Assembly: GCF_905475395.1 (NCBI RefSeq)
Contig: NC_058337.1
Span: 70,514,368-70,578,367 of the forward strand
Length of the DNA stretch: 64,000 nt
From: Chrysoperla carnea
Lineage: Eukaryota; Arthropoda; Insecta; Neuroptera; Chrysopidae
Reading direction: 5' to 3'
Shown here: positions 21,480 to 33,812 of the stretch, in pieces
Numbering within the stretch: the stretch's first letter is position 1
Layout: each line of letters starts with the position of its first letter
Program-made: the position numbers and the translations under genes
The notes under the pieces: generated by a model
What the model was told of the DNA's origin: nothing
The model's database searches: none
What the model saw: only the letters and a program-made list of their open reading frames with translations

Positions 21480-21886
21480 TGAACACATGTTCCGTTCGAC
21501 GTTGCCCAATGCCAGGTGTGCTGCGATACGCGATGGAGCCGCACTCGGATTAAGAAGTATCCAGATATTAAGGAGCGTGTTTCAATCGATAAACAGTATA
21601 ATATACAGCGAACAACAGACAAAAGTAATACAGGAGATGGAGCTCTAAAACGAAAAATCCACAGGCATTTTCGATCTGATACGTTTGATCTTTTCCGTAA
21701 AGCTTAATAATAATTACAAAGAAATTTAAGTTCAAAGCTCTAAAATTTAAAATTTGCATGTCATTCGAACAAAGTAATTATTTAAATTTAGCGTAATTAA
21801 TTTTGAAAAAATTCAAATTTTAAATTTTGAATCTATGAACGTAAGTTTTTCTATAAAATAAATATTAAACTAAAAAAAAAAAAAAA
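21480..21886 (+). pseudogene. Probable retrocopy of an unidentified mRNA
   Basis: A GC-richer block with an open frame from about 21483 to a double TAA at 21705-21710, reading THVPFDVAQCQVCCDTRWSR and then RIKKYPDIKERVSIDKQYNI and on to FRSDTFDLFRKA. No ATG starts this frame and a TGA lies just upstream, so the 5' end appears missing. An AATAAA at 21857-21862 is followed 9 nt later by 15 A (21872-21886), as expected for a reverse-transcribed, polyadenylated mRNA. The source gene is not recognised. It could instead be an alternative last exon of the gene upstream; the genomic A-run argues for a retrocopy. Confidence 0.45.
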
Positions 21887-22078
21887 TTCGCTTTCTTATT
21901 ATTGGTCGAGAAACTCTTAATATTAAAAACAATAATTAATAAAGCCCTAACTAACTCATTCGTCATGAATTTAGATTTAAAAAAAAAAAACTAAAACTTC
22001 ATACTGAAAATGTTGTTTACTGAGTATACCCTGTATATACGAAATTCGTCGTGGAAACACAATACTAAAAACAGTCAA

Positions 22079-22952
22079 AGTTCGAAAAATTTGAACAGCA
22101 TGACCGATTTGAATGCCGTTTTCTGCATTCGATTCGGTAGTGCGTCAGAAAATTTTTATTAGCTAAATTAATTTATAAGTAGTTGAAAATATGCCATTTG
22201 TGTAAATGATGCATTTTATAATTGCATTTTAAATTGATTGTAAATACTAAATTCACAATTGGGTTTAATAGTGACGAAAATGATTAAAAACTTGCTATAC
22301 GGAACTTTTTGGGATCGCTTAACACGAATATTGCTACATAATAGGTCTCTGAGATACCTGCTATCCTGGAGTAAACGATATCCCCGTCGTCTCTTGGAGT
22401 TTTCGAGAAATTCGTTATATAAACGGTAAAAACTCGTTACCCGGAGGTTTTTAGGGTCGCTGAACATGAATATCCTGACAAAACCTTACGACCGGTAATA
22501 ACGAATTTACCGAAAATTCCAGGACACGGTGGGGATACCGCTTATCCTGAGCATCAGATACTTCGGATACAAATTCTCTTGCGATATTTATGTTCAGCGA
22601 CCCCATAAGCCTCCAAGTAACAAGATTGAACTAATTATATATAACGAATTTCCTGAAAAATTCCAAGAGATGACGGGGATATCGTTCACTCTGGGCAACA
22701 GGTATCTTGTAGGTCAATTTTGTCACGATATTCGTGTTCAGTGACCCCAAAAATTCCCACTATTAACCCAATTATGAATTTAGTATTTACGGTCAATTTA
22801 AAATGCAATTATAAAATGCATATTTTTTATGCAAATTGTTTATTTTCAATTTCTTGTAAATTAATTTAGGTCACAAAGTTTCCTGACGCTCTAACGAATC
22901 GAATGCAGGAAACCGTATTCAAATCCGTCTCACTGTTCAAATTTTCGAGCTT
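22079..22952. mobile_element. 874-bp foldback element
   Basis: Almost the whole element is an imperfect inverted repeat centred near 22515. Paired landmarks include TCGAAAAATTTGAACAG with its complement at about 22930-22952, TGCATTCGATTCGGTAG with 22895-22912, GCATTTTATAATTGCATTTT with about 22800-22822, and GGGTCGCTGAACATGAATAT with 22585-22605. Each arm also holds two related modules (GGGATCGCTTAACACG at 22311, GGGTCGCTGAACATG at 22454). No transposase ORF. Confidence 0.75.
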
Positions 22953-22972
22953 CAGTGCTTCGTTTGCGCGAC

Positions 22973-23265
22973 TAAATATATATCAAAGTGTACTTACTTT
23001 ATCCCCAAGTTTGTAACGCTTAAGAATATTTATGCTACAAACAGAATTTTGGTAAATGTGTTAATAGAATCACCTAATTAGTCCATTTTAGGTTATCTAT
23101 CTGTGATCATAATAACTCAAAAACGAAAAGAGATATCAAGCTGAAAATAGCGTGATCAGGACATAAATAGTGAGGGTCCGAGGGTCTTGGGTCCGTTTAC
23201 ATCATGTAAACGTTCAGAGATAACACAAAAATTTAAAAAAAAAATGTTCCTTTAAGAATTACATT
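22973..23265 (+). repeat. Dispersed repeat family R1, copy B (partial)
   Basis: Shares CCCAAGTTTGTAACGCTTAA, AATCACCTAATTAGTCCATT and AGAGATATCAAGCTGAAAAT with the copies at 9468, 26650 and 41392. The CTGT microsatellite is reduced here. It directly follows the foldback element. Confidence 0.7.
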
Positions 23266-26200
23266 TTTGTTTGAAAATAATGGACTAAAAAGTATAAATT
23301 AAAATACAGTTAAAACAAACTAAAAACACGCTTTATTGCACTAAAAAATAAATTAAATTATTATGCAAATTTAAAGCGTATGATTGTCGATATCTGCCAA
23401 ATTGGCCCAGGTTTAAACTTATATGTATATCTGTTTCAGAAATATTTAATTAAATATTATTCACTTTTTACAGATATAATTTATTTTTTAAATTTTTATT
23501 CCTTGAAAGCTCACAGTTTAATTACTTTAGAAAATAGAATTATAATTTGGAATGTCTTTAGCTACCATATTAACTGACTGATAGGGGAATAGCGGATTTG
23601 TAAAAATGGACAGTCAGATTATTTTATGAAATCTCATTTTCAAAAAATATTTATACTTTAGAGATTAATTCATGCTTGTGTGATTGAAATCATAAACCCT
23701 ATGAAATCGAAGAGAAATGGCAAAATTTTTTTGGCTGATATGTGACATCAATAGATTAAGAAATAGCTGGATAATTTAAAAATACTTCTAAATGATCACA
23801 ATACATAAATATTAGAAACTAATAATATTTGAATAATAATAGGATAAAGTGTTGTACCTTGGTGAGCACTCTACCACTCGAGTTTCTCGAGCATCTCGAG
23901 AAATTTTGAAATTTTTAATAAACAAGTTGTTAAATCAAATGGTAACTTTTAATTACCATACATTAATGAACAAATCAAGAACAACCAATAAATTAAACAA
24001 ACTATAGTCGGCTGGTCTATATAAAAAGTAAAGAGATGGGTAGTATACTTAAATTTTTTATAATTATTGGATACCTACCAGTTCCCAAATGTACAACATT
24101 ATTTAAATAAATAAAAAATAATTAATAAAATTTAATCAACAAAATTACTAAGTAGTACATATTTAGATGACTTTAAAAACGTTTAACAAAACAAAATTTT
24201 TTCTACCAACCGGTAACCCGCAAAATAGTCAAAAGAAATCAAATTTAAATTCAAAGCTTTTTCTTTATAAAATAGACTTTCAGAAAAACTATAGCATTAA
24301 TAGCATCATCTGATAGGCGGTTCCGTATTTTGCTGAAAAGTTTGGCGATAACCAGAAAACACGCTCATTTTCCGTCGATGTTGGCTAAATAGTCATAACA
24401 GCTTTATACATTTTTTCAAGAGTAGGGGTAGATTACCCAGTAAACTTAAAGGCCTGAAATTCGTGTTATATGCAAAGAAAGACAAATTTCTCGATAATTC
24501 TCAAGCAAAAACCCTATGTTAGCGTGGCAAAATTTTTATGTTTCCTCTGTAATAGATCCACAATTTTCTTCGATTAAATTTATTTATCGAGTTTCAAGCA
24601 TATATCCATTTAAAACATCCCGTATATGTTATGTAAAGGGCGGCAAATATTATTTTTTCCCGCAGGAGCAAAATAGCTAGATCGGGCCCTGACTATATCT
24701 ATTGTTATATTTAAAAAATTTACTTTAAAAACATTTAAACGTTAGTTGTGATCTAGGGTACCACACTCTCCCATAATAATAATAATAATAATATATTATT
24801 TTGTAATTAGTCATAAAAGTAGATGTCGTTTTATATAATTAGGATATAAATTTACTTTCAACCAAACCAAACCAATAATAATAAATAGATATGTGTAAGT
24901 ACATATTAACCTTTTAACTTTCTATTTTTATTTTAACTGGAACCTTACTCATCTGTTGTTTTTATTTTTATTATTATTAATTAGAAAAATAAATACAAAT
25001 TTCAAACATTTCTTGTTTTTTTTAGTACTTATTATTTAAAATCAATAAATTTCATTATTTAATTAATCTTGTAGTTTCTTTTTTCAATTGACATTCAACT
25101 TGTAAGTTGAAACTACTTGTTTACCTATTAATATAGTAAAATAGTGGTTACCCGTATACTGCGTTCAGTTCCGGTAAAATCCGCCATTGAGTGTATATAA
25201 TTTTCGGATGGAAAATTTTTGTCCATTTAAAAAATGTTCCTGAACGTAAATGTGAAGGTTGCGGGTGGGTAACTTGGTAGGATATTGTTTAAACTATTTT
25301 ATTTTTAAATAAATAAATAATATTGAACGAATCGCTTCGGAAATTTCATCATATAATTAGGGTCAAAGTTAACAAAAAATGTTCTTAGATATTTTTCTCT
25401 AAGCCCTCCAGTTTTCGAACAAAAATTTCGTAAAATTTGAAAATACGCGAATTTGACGATTTTTATCCCTCAAAATGTGTAAGAAAAAATTTGACTCTTA
25501 GTATGTAAATCGCAAAAATTTTTGGGCTAGTTGCGTTTTAAGTACTTTATTGTTAATTGTTAAGAGAGCGCTCGAAAAACCATTCAAAAATAACGATTTT
25601 CTGTTCTATACATGCTAGAAAGATGGAATTTTCATCAATCGACTAGAAATAAAGTCAAATAAACGGAAAAGTTCGAAAAATTTCATTACTCACATCGCAA
25701 CCCTCGGGAAAATGAAATTTGTTGAACTTTTCTGTTTATTTGACTTTATTTCGAGGCGTTTGGTTAAAATCTCATCGTTCTAGCGCTTCCCAATTATATA
25801 ATAAAATTTTCCGAATCAAATGTCTCAATTTTATTTATTTGTTGAAAAAAATTTTGTTTAAACAATATTCTACTGGGTTATTAACCGGCAACCTGCATTT
25901 TTACGTTCAGGAGCATTTTTAAACGGGATCCTGCAAAAATTTTCCACCCGAAAAGTATTCACACTCAATGACGGAAAATTCCAATATTCTATGGACAATA
26001 TTTCTTGAGTTCTGCGAAATAGATATTTACACAAATGATACACGTTGAAACTAGTCAAAATCGATTTTGAGGCATTAAAAATTGACATTTCTGTTGAAAT
26101 TTGAAGAACGAATTTAGTTTTTTTTGCCTGTACATTGTAGAAGAAGGTAAAAATGGGACAAATTAAAAAAATTTCACAGAAATTTGTGTGATATATGATA

Positions 26201-26649
26201 CCAGTCAAATGTTTTCCGCAGCTTCGATTGGCAGCCTAATCTAATATTGGGAAAATCAGCACGCAAAATTATACATGCAATGTTGAATAAAACGGATGCC
26301 AATTATTCAATTTTTCTATCAAAGTGAGTGCTTACTGTTAAGTTTCAGCTACGTAAAGTGTACTACAAAATTTTCGTCTATATGAGTCTAATATTTTTTG
26401 TTTGGTTAGTAATTTAAAAGAAATGGTTCAGTAAATAATTAGGCAACATTCGAATCTCGTCGAAACCTGAGTATGTTAGAGTTTTTTTAAAGTGGGGATA
26501 TACAATGCCATCGATAAAATCGAACCGAATCTATGCGTTCAAGCAATCAAAAAATTTTATTACCCACAATGAAGCTGTATGAAATATTTCGATGGCATAA
26601 TATTATTATTAAAATTGACATAAAATATAAATAATGGTAAAAACAAGTG
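23266..26649. other. Intergenic, no gene seen
   Basis: AT-rich; the longest ORFs are short and not protein-like. Minor structure only: an AAT microsatellite at about 24773-24796 and a perfect 9-bp hairpin TTTCTCGAG/CTCGAGAAA around 23884-23905. Confidence 0.5.
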
Positions 26650-27214
26650 AAAACAAACAATTGACAGAGATAGTTGTTGAAATACCATGTATAGACAGTG
26701 TTGATTACACATACATGCATGTCACAAACATATAATTGATATACCCATATAATACTACAACTTGCGCATAATATTTGCTCGTATGGGTAATCAGTGATGT
26801 TAACGAAAACATGTTTCAAACAAAAGTTGTTTATTTTTTATAAGGAACATTTTTTACATTTAAACTTTTGTTCTATCTCTAACAGTTTACAAGATGGAAC
26901 TTACGGACCCAAGACTCAATTGACCTATGTTGCTCATTTACGCACTTGATCTCACTTTTTACGTCCTCAGCACGCTATAAAAATTTCAGCTTGATATCTC
27001 TCTTCGTTTTTGAGTAATCGTGATGACAGACGGACAGACGACAGACGACAGACGACAGACGACAGACAGACAGACAACCGGAAATGGACTAATTAGGTGA
27101 TTTTATGAACACTTATACCAAAATTTTGTTCAAAGCATCAATATTTTTAAGCGTTACAAACTTGGGGCTAAACTTAGAATACTTTCGTATATTTCATATA
27201 CATGGTATAAAAAT
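26650..27214 (-). repeat. Dispersed repeat family R1, copy C (minus)
   Basis: The fullest copy in reverse orientation, from AAACAAACAATTGACAG to TACATGGTATAAAAA. It includes a GACA/GACGACA microsatellite at about 27025-27078 and ACTCAATTGACCTATGTTGC. It ends about 600 bp upstream of the second PDZ gene. Confidence 0.75.
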
Positions 27215-27499
27215 TATGATGTTTGATTTAAGTTTTGTCATTCTTAATGGAAAGATATCTTTATTTTAATCCTTTAATTTCATTGTTATGTTATGTTCTA
27301 ATAAAAATATTCACGAGACTTAAACAATTGTTTAATTTACTTGTTTTTATGAGGAAAATTTTTATCAGATTAATGAACTTAAGAAATTTAGGCTTATACC
27401 ACATCAAATAATTATACAAAAACTAGCCGAAAATACAAATCGTCTTTAAAAAATCTTCAAAACAATTACATGAAAAATGAAATAATAATAAACATTTAA

Positions 27500-27829
27500 T
27501 TATTTAAGAATAGTTTTGTTCTCCGATCATAGTCGATCATTGGTACCGAGTTAACACGATCTGTGTTTCGCGCACTTGTTTAACAGAGTTTTAAATTTCA
27601 ACTTTTAATATTCAACAATACGGTGAAGTGTTTAGTACGCAGCAACACAAACATTAATAATAAAATTCATAAAAATACGATAATTGTTGCAAAATTTCCA
27701 AAAATATTCTCCGGCCATTTATTATAGAATTTAGTGTCTAATAAATTAATAGTAAAACGAACTCGAACTAACGAATTTTGAGAAGTGTATACTTTTTTTG
27801 AGTGATTTGAGTGAATTTTGAAAGAGATA
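27500..27829 (+). promoter_or_regulatory. Probable 5' leader/promoter of the second PDZ gene
   Basis: A slightly GC-richer tract (GTACCGAGTTAACACG, GTTTCGCGCAC at about 27540-27575) precedes ATG 27830 with no splice acceptor close to the ATG, so the 5' UTR may be contiguous. No TATA box at a convincing distance. The extent is a guess. Confidence 0.3.
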
Positions 27830-27934
27830 ATGGCGCAATTAATAAGCGTTCGCTTACAAAGAACTGATAATACACCATGGGGATTTCGGTTACAAGGTGG
27901 TAAAGATTTTGGATCACCGCTTGTCATTCAAAAG
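27830..27934 (+). CDS. Second Zasp-type PDZ gene, first coding exon
   Basis: 35 codons, MAQLISVRLQRTDNTPWGFR then LQGGKDFGSPLVIQK, donor AAG then GTATGT, phase 0. An in-frame TGA at 27812-27814 fixes the start, and the context is GATAATGG. It is the N-terminal half of a PDZ domain with the PWGFRL ligand loop. It resembles fly Zasp52's N-terminus (MAQ..., RLQGG.DF, QK at the exon end) at least as well as exon 1 of the upstream gene. The exon ends at the same PDZ position and phase as exon 1 of the Zasp66-like gene. The rest is not seen up to base 64000, so the gene is incomplete here and its LIM content is unknown. Zasp52 is a reasonable guess; I leave the symbol blank. Confidence 0.75.
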
Positions 27935-30900
27935 GTATGTTGAATATTTATGAATACTGATAACAATTTAGTTTTTTGTGGAGGTTAAATAGTTTTTATT
28001 ATCAGTAATAATAATACACAGTAATTTTAAATAATGTGATGGAATTTTAATTAGTTTTGTGATAATATTTTTTTGTTGGTTGAAAATATTATATTTGAAT
28101 CCCGCATTTTAGTTGTGTTTTTAGTTCAAGTTCAATTCAATAGATGTCATTGTAAAATTAAATTTGAATTAAAATCTTATCGCAAATTGATTTGATATTA
28201 GAAAGCAATGATGTATTTATTTTATTGATTTTATTTTTCTGAATTTTTTTTAATCAATGAACCATTTTTGTAATTGATAATTAATTTGTTTATCAAATAT
28301 TAGTCATTTTCATTTAATTAATTTAAATTGATTAATTATCAATAATTTTTCTTTAAATAAAAATGAGAATATTTAATAAATTAACTCATGCATGATTATC
28401 TTTTAACTTAAAAAAAGTTATTGCATATTAAAATTGACTTGCACACGGCACTTTTTAAATACGTATAAATATACTTATATATAACGCAACGCGATCAGAG
28501 GAGCGAAATACAATTCTCGCGCGCGTTAGCTAACTTTTCAAGATTTATAAATAGTTTAAAGCTTTGTCGTTTTTGTGCCCAGTAGGATCATCTCACTAAT
28601 ATCTTCCTACATAATAATTATTATATTGTTGTACACTGTTATTCATAAAAAAATGTAGTCCACTTGATATAATTTGGGGTAGCTAATTGTAGCGTACTCA
28701 ATATAATTTGGGTAAAACTTCTGTAAAAATTTGTTTTAATAACTAAAGTTTCAAATTTCATTTCAAGGTCATTTAAAAAAGTAGTTGGGACTTGAATCTT
28801 CAATATTTTAAAGCTTCGCCATTATCAATTTTCAATTTTATATCATTGCATGCATGCTGTAAAAAAAAAAAAATTGGATCAATAAAGAATTTTTTCAAGG
28901 TCGTTTCAAATTTACAAGAGCTTGTTTGAATCGTAAATTTTTTATATATGTATCCGAGATTCAAACCTATTTTTAAGTAAAGGTACTTATAATTCTATAA
29001 TTTGATATGTAGATTTTTATTTTCGGTTTTGTCCAGTAATTTGCTAAACTGTCAAATAAAATTATACAATTTATAATTTTGTTATAAATATAATATTTTA
29101 AAAAGTTATATTTAGAAATTTTCTGAGGCGTCTTACCAAAAGAAATAAATATTCATATTTTATTTATTCTACTTTAAAATACAGCTTGACTTTAAAGTCC
29201 CTTAATATAAAAATTTAAATTGAGCATTTTTGTTTTTTTTTCCAAAGTGCAAAATACAGGTCCCCAAAAATCTAATGTATCAAGATGTCACATGATTGAA
29301 AATATTATTACGATGTTATTGTAGGGTAGTGGCTCTTAATTCAATTTTATTCATTATAGATAGATTTGAAAGATTTATTATTATAGCGTTTTTCGCATTC
29401 GAGAACATTTCTTCGAATTTCTTTTGCCTATATCATCACTTATAGAACTGAGATACTCAGAATCGGTATTCATTTAAATTATGATGTGAGTTCCTTAACC
29501 ATAGTATATATTCGTCTAAATTTTCAAAAAATTTTTACATTTCCTATTTTAAAATTCCATTGAATTAAGAAAGCGTTTGATATTTCGAAGATCTCATCAA
29601 TCTCTTCCGTTTCTTATGGTAAAGATGGAACTGAATTTGTTCATAACTTGTATATAAACTTGTAAATCATCTGTATATTAAACAAATGTATTTACAACTA
29701 TTAAATAAAAATTAATATATAATATATATTTAAATGAATAAGTTTGCCAAGAAATAAAAATAAAATTCTCAAATTGAAATTGATAAAAACATTTTATATA
29801 TAATTTTCGCTAATGTTTTTGAGTTTGTTTTTAATTCATCTGTGTAGAAATAGGAACCCCGCGCCCGATACTCGTTCATCGCCCACTTTAAATTCTTTTT
29901 ACAGTAAAACTACACTAATTTCTATGAAATTGTATACTATTGAAATTGTCTAGTATATTTTTAATTAAGTAATAGTTAATATTACATACATCAAATGCAA
30001 ATCCGTTGAAATTTCAATGGTATTAGATTTAATCTAAATTGTATGCTTACAAAAAATAAATGATTCAAAGGTTATTTTAGGCACAAAGCTTAATTAAAGA
30101 AGACTATTTCGTTTCTTTTACTAACTACTAACATCGAGAACTGGATAGATCTCAATTAACAGATTGAACGGAAAAAATTCCTAAAACCTACTTTAAGAAC
30201 CTATTGGTTATAAATGAATAGGTTTTTGCTAGCTGGTAACAGCCTTAATTATCAATACTTGAAGAAAACATAGGGAATATTGCAATTTGTAAAAGCAAAA
30301 TTAAAAATTACTCATGCAATATTTTAACTCCTGCTTTCTGTCTTATTATAATCAGTAAAACATTGGAGAGAGTCTTTTTTAAATAAATAATTTGTCTTTT
30401 TTAAAATCATGCAAGTATGAAAACTGAAAGTGGATTTTTTTCTTTGCATATTTTATTTTAAAATTAGATAAGATATGAAATCGTATGCTTCAAATCGAAA
30501 GTATGTTTCAGATTAAATTTGAAATTAGGACTACCAAATTAAATATTTGCATACAAAATTTTTATTTGATAGATAATTTTTATAAAACTTTTATCTGCAG
30601 TGAAATTTTATCAGAATGGCGAATTAACCCAACTGGTTCATTCAATAACTGGACAAACAGTTAAGAAATTTAGATATTTGATCAAATCTTAAACAATTTT
30701 GAATTCGTAGATTTGGAAGAAAATTATGTTCTATAGGTAAGGCTCTAAGATCAGAAAAATTTAATTCACTTGACAGTTGATACTGTATTGAACATATTAC
30801 TTATCAAGATATTGCTTACATCGGTCTAAGTTCCAGCAATTGGCTCAAAAAATTATTTATATAACTAATGCTTAGTCGATTTCAAAAAAAGATAAACTAT

Positions 30901-32040
30901 TCTTTTTATTTATTGTTCAATTAGATACCTTTTGAAGTCGAAGCCAAAGAAAAGATTAAAGAATTGAGTTTGGCGTTGACTTCAAAACAAACTTATGATT
31001 GCAAAATTTTTGAACACGCTATTATATTTTTATTAAAAAAAAATCGTAGCTTAGGAGCTGCGTTAGCTAAGCAAATTCGCTCCTTAGAGTTTACAAAAAT
31101 AACAACAACGTAATCCAAAAAAAATGTAACCCCAAAAACAAAAACTTCTATAGGCAATTAATATATTTTTATTTCGAAAACTAAGCGTCTAGTATAAAAA
31201 TCAGAAGAGTACTTAAGAGTACTTTTTTGTTTAAAACTGATAAAATAAAAATTTTTATTTTGAAAAGATGCAAAATTTTGAATTTTGAGAAATATGATAT
31301 TATTTTCAATTTTTGTAACTCTTCATATTGTAAGAGATACATTTTGAAGAAATTTAAAAAAATATTTTTATGATAATCGAAGTCAAAGAAAGCGTTCTTT
31401 TATGGATTTAAATGTTCTAATTGGAAATGTGAACGACGAATTCAGTGAATAAATTTCAATAATTTTTTCTAGAAAATAGCGAAAAACCATTTTGAAAGGT
31501 ATTTCCTTAATATGATAAATATGGGACAATGACCTGAAAATGATTTGGCTGTGAAATGAGTATTCAATTGACGCCAACAATTTGATGATTTATGAAAAAA
31601 TTATTGTGGGAAGGGCGTATAGATAGATATACTGAAATGGTAGAGCAAAGTGGTATTACATTGACAGGTCTTTTGGATTAGATTTTCAAAAAGTAAATAG
31701 TCAAATTTATTTTAATTTTCAAGAATTAAATAAATTTAATGTTTAAAAATTAAATAAACATTTAGATTAAATTGGCACAAAATTAATTTAAATTCTCAAA
31801 TATTACATAAATTTTTGTAGGAGTTTCTTTAATGGTTTAATTGAATTATAAATTTTATTTTATAAAAAAATTTCGAAAAATATAGAGTCTCGTTAAGTAA
31901 TGCTCATCAAAATTTAATGCGAAATGTTTAAATTATAATTATAACGGGAACTTGAGAAGTGCTTTAAAGTAAATTTTCAATTTAATACAGTCTCAAAATA
32001 TTCAGAACATTTCATTTGTAACTTCCAACTAAAAAGGGGT

Positions 32041-32215
32041 ATTTCAAGTTTTACGTGTCTATGTATATGTATATCTGCGTGTCTGTCTGTGGTATCGTAG
32101 TTCCGAAACGAATGAAGCGATTTTGATATTTTTGTTTGGTTAATAATTAATCTAAAGTGTTTTAAGCTATGTTTCCAGTGCGAGTTTATGGATCGGTATC
32201 CGAAACAACTAGAAA
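32041..32215 (+). repeat. Dispersed repeat family R2, copy 2
   Basis: GTCTGTCTGTGGTATCGTAG followed by AAGCGATTTTGATATTTTTG and TAAGCTATGTTTCCAGTGCG, in the same order as the copy at 8846-9010. Confidence 0.6.
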
Positions 32216-33359
32216 AGACGAGAGGATCTTCAAACAGCTGAGAGGATTATCTTGATACATGACTAAAATACTCAATCAAATTACCTTTCAAAGAAAATAA
32301 AAAACGCTTCACTCGCTTAGGAGCTAAGATGTCACAGACGAATCAAATAGATCTGATTGTCTATCGGGGATTTCTTTAAATTTTCAATTTATATGTTATA
32401 TTTTTCGTGTAATACGGTTTGATCGGTGGATACATGGTTTTCAGGCTATTCTGTCTTATAACGTTATTAATTTTGTAGTAATATGCCGATTTTTAAGAAT
32501 AGAAGTTAACCTCCACTCTAATAAAGACGAAGGTTAAGGCTAACAGAAATTTACAAAATTTAATAAATGTCGATGAAAAAAAAAACAAGGCAAATTAACT
32601 ACAAATAATATACTATGATTATGGTGGAAGCGCAAAGAACTTTTAATAATTTATTATAAGTTAAAAATCTTTAAAAGCAGTTACAATAAAAGTGACTTCA
32701 AAAAATTATAACTTAAAGATGAAACTGACTATTATATGAAAATAAACTGATCTTGTATAAAGCATTTCCAGAATAATTAACACAGATTTAGTTTTGAAAG
32801 TGCTTGTAAGTTCCAAATATGTTCTAAATAAGAATACGAAGGCTTTAAAAAAATTTTAAAAAATTGTAACGGAAGAAGAGTTTAGAGTATGATAGTAGAC
32901 ATGACGAAATTTTTTTTAAATTATCAATCGATAAAATATTTTGTTCATGTTTTAAAAATAGATTTAGAAAAAAATAAACTTGCTATTTAAAAAAAAAAGA
33001 TTGTTCTCGCCAAAGACTGTAAAGATTATATTATTGTAAGTATGATGTGTCAATCATTATAAATTGTGCCAAAAATATTCACGGACTATTTTCTGGTCAC
33101 ATGATTGGTGAACATATACATGTATTTTGTAAACAAAAAATAATAAATTAATCAGTTACCGAATAATTTTTGAGTAAATAAAGATTCCCACACGTTAAAT
33201 AAATTTATCATTAATGATTTTTGATTAATGATATAGGTATGATGATCATCTATTCATGATTTATTTATTAGAAAGGGAGGGAGTTAGGGATCAAGGGCAA
33301 TGGGTTGAAAAATACTAGATGATGCGTAAAGATATATTTTGGACTAGTGATCTAATCTT

Positions 33360-33812
33360 ATATATATAGGAGACTTTCTATAGATATAGATAGTCACTCA
33401 TCACGATATCTCTGGAACTATAAGACCTAGAGACTTGAAATTTGGCAGGAATATTCCTTTTGCCAAGTAGAGGTCAGCTAAGAACGGATTTTACGAAATT
33501 CCACCCACAAGGGGGGTTGCGGGGGTGTTCATGAATAAAAAATTCATATTTTTCAATTATGACTTTTAATAGTTCAAAACTTGGTCAGGATGTTTTAAAT
33601 TACATTTAGAAATTTTTTTAACCTTCGGAGGGTAGAAAGGTGTAGCGAGAAAGTGGGAAGGAAATATCGAATATTTACAAATATACCTAAGTGGGGTATC
33701 AAATAAAAGAGCATGACGTGTACATTACAAAACTGTTATCCAACGCAAGGAAATGTGGAGGGAGGGGTGCAAGTGGGGATGTTGCCCAGCAAAGCGGGTA
33801 GTTCCCAGCTAG
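33360..33812 (+). mobile_element. Helitron-like non-autonomous element
   Basis: The 3' end has GCCCAGCAAAGCGGG, a short hairpin, then 10 nt and CTAG (33809-33812) followed by T, as in Helitron termini. The body includes ACGATATCTCTGGAACTATA and AGACTTGAAATTTGGCAGG. The 5' end is placed only roughly. Confidence 0.5.

Noticed and set aside
23876..23905. CTCGAG-rich hairpin as a heat-shock element
   Set aside because: The GAA/TTC spacing does not follow the heat-shock element pattern and no gene starts nearby.
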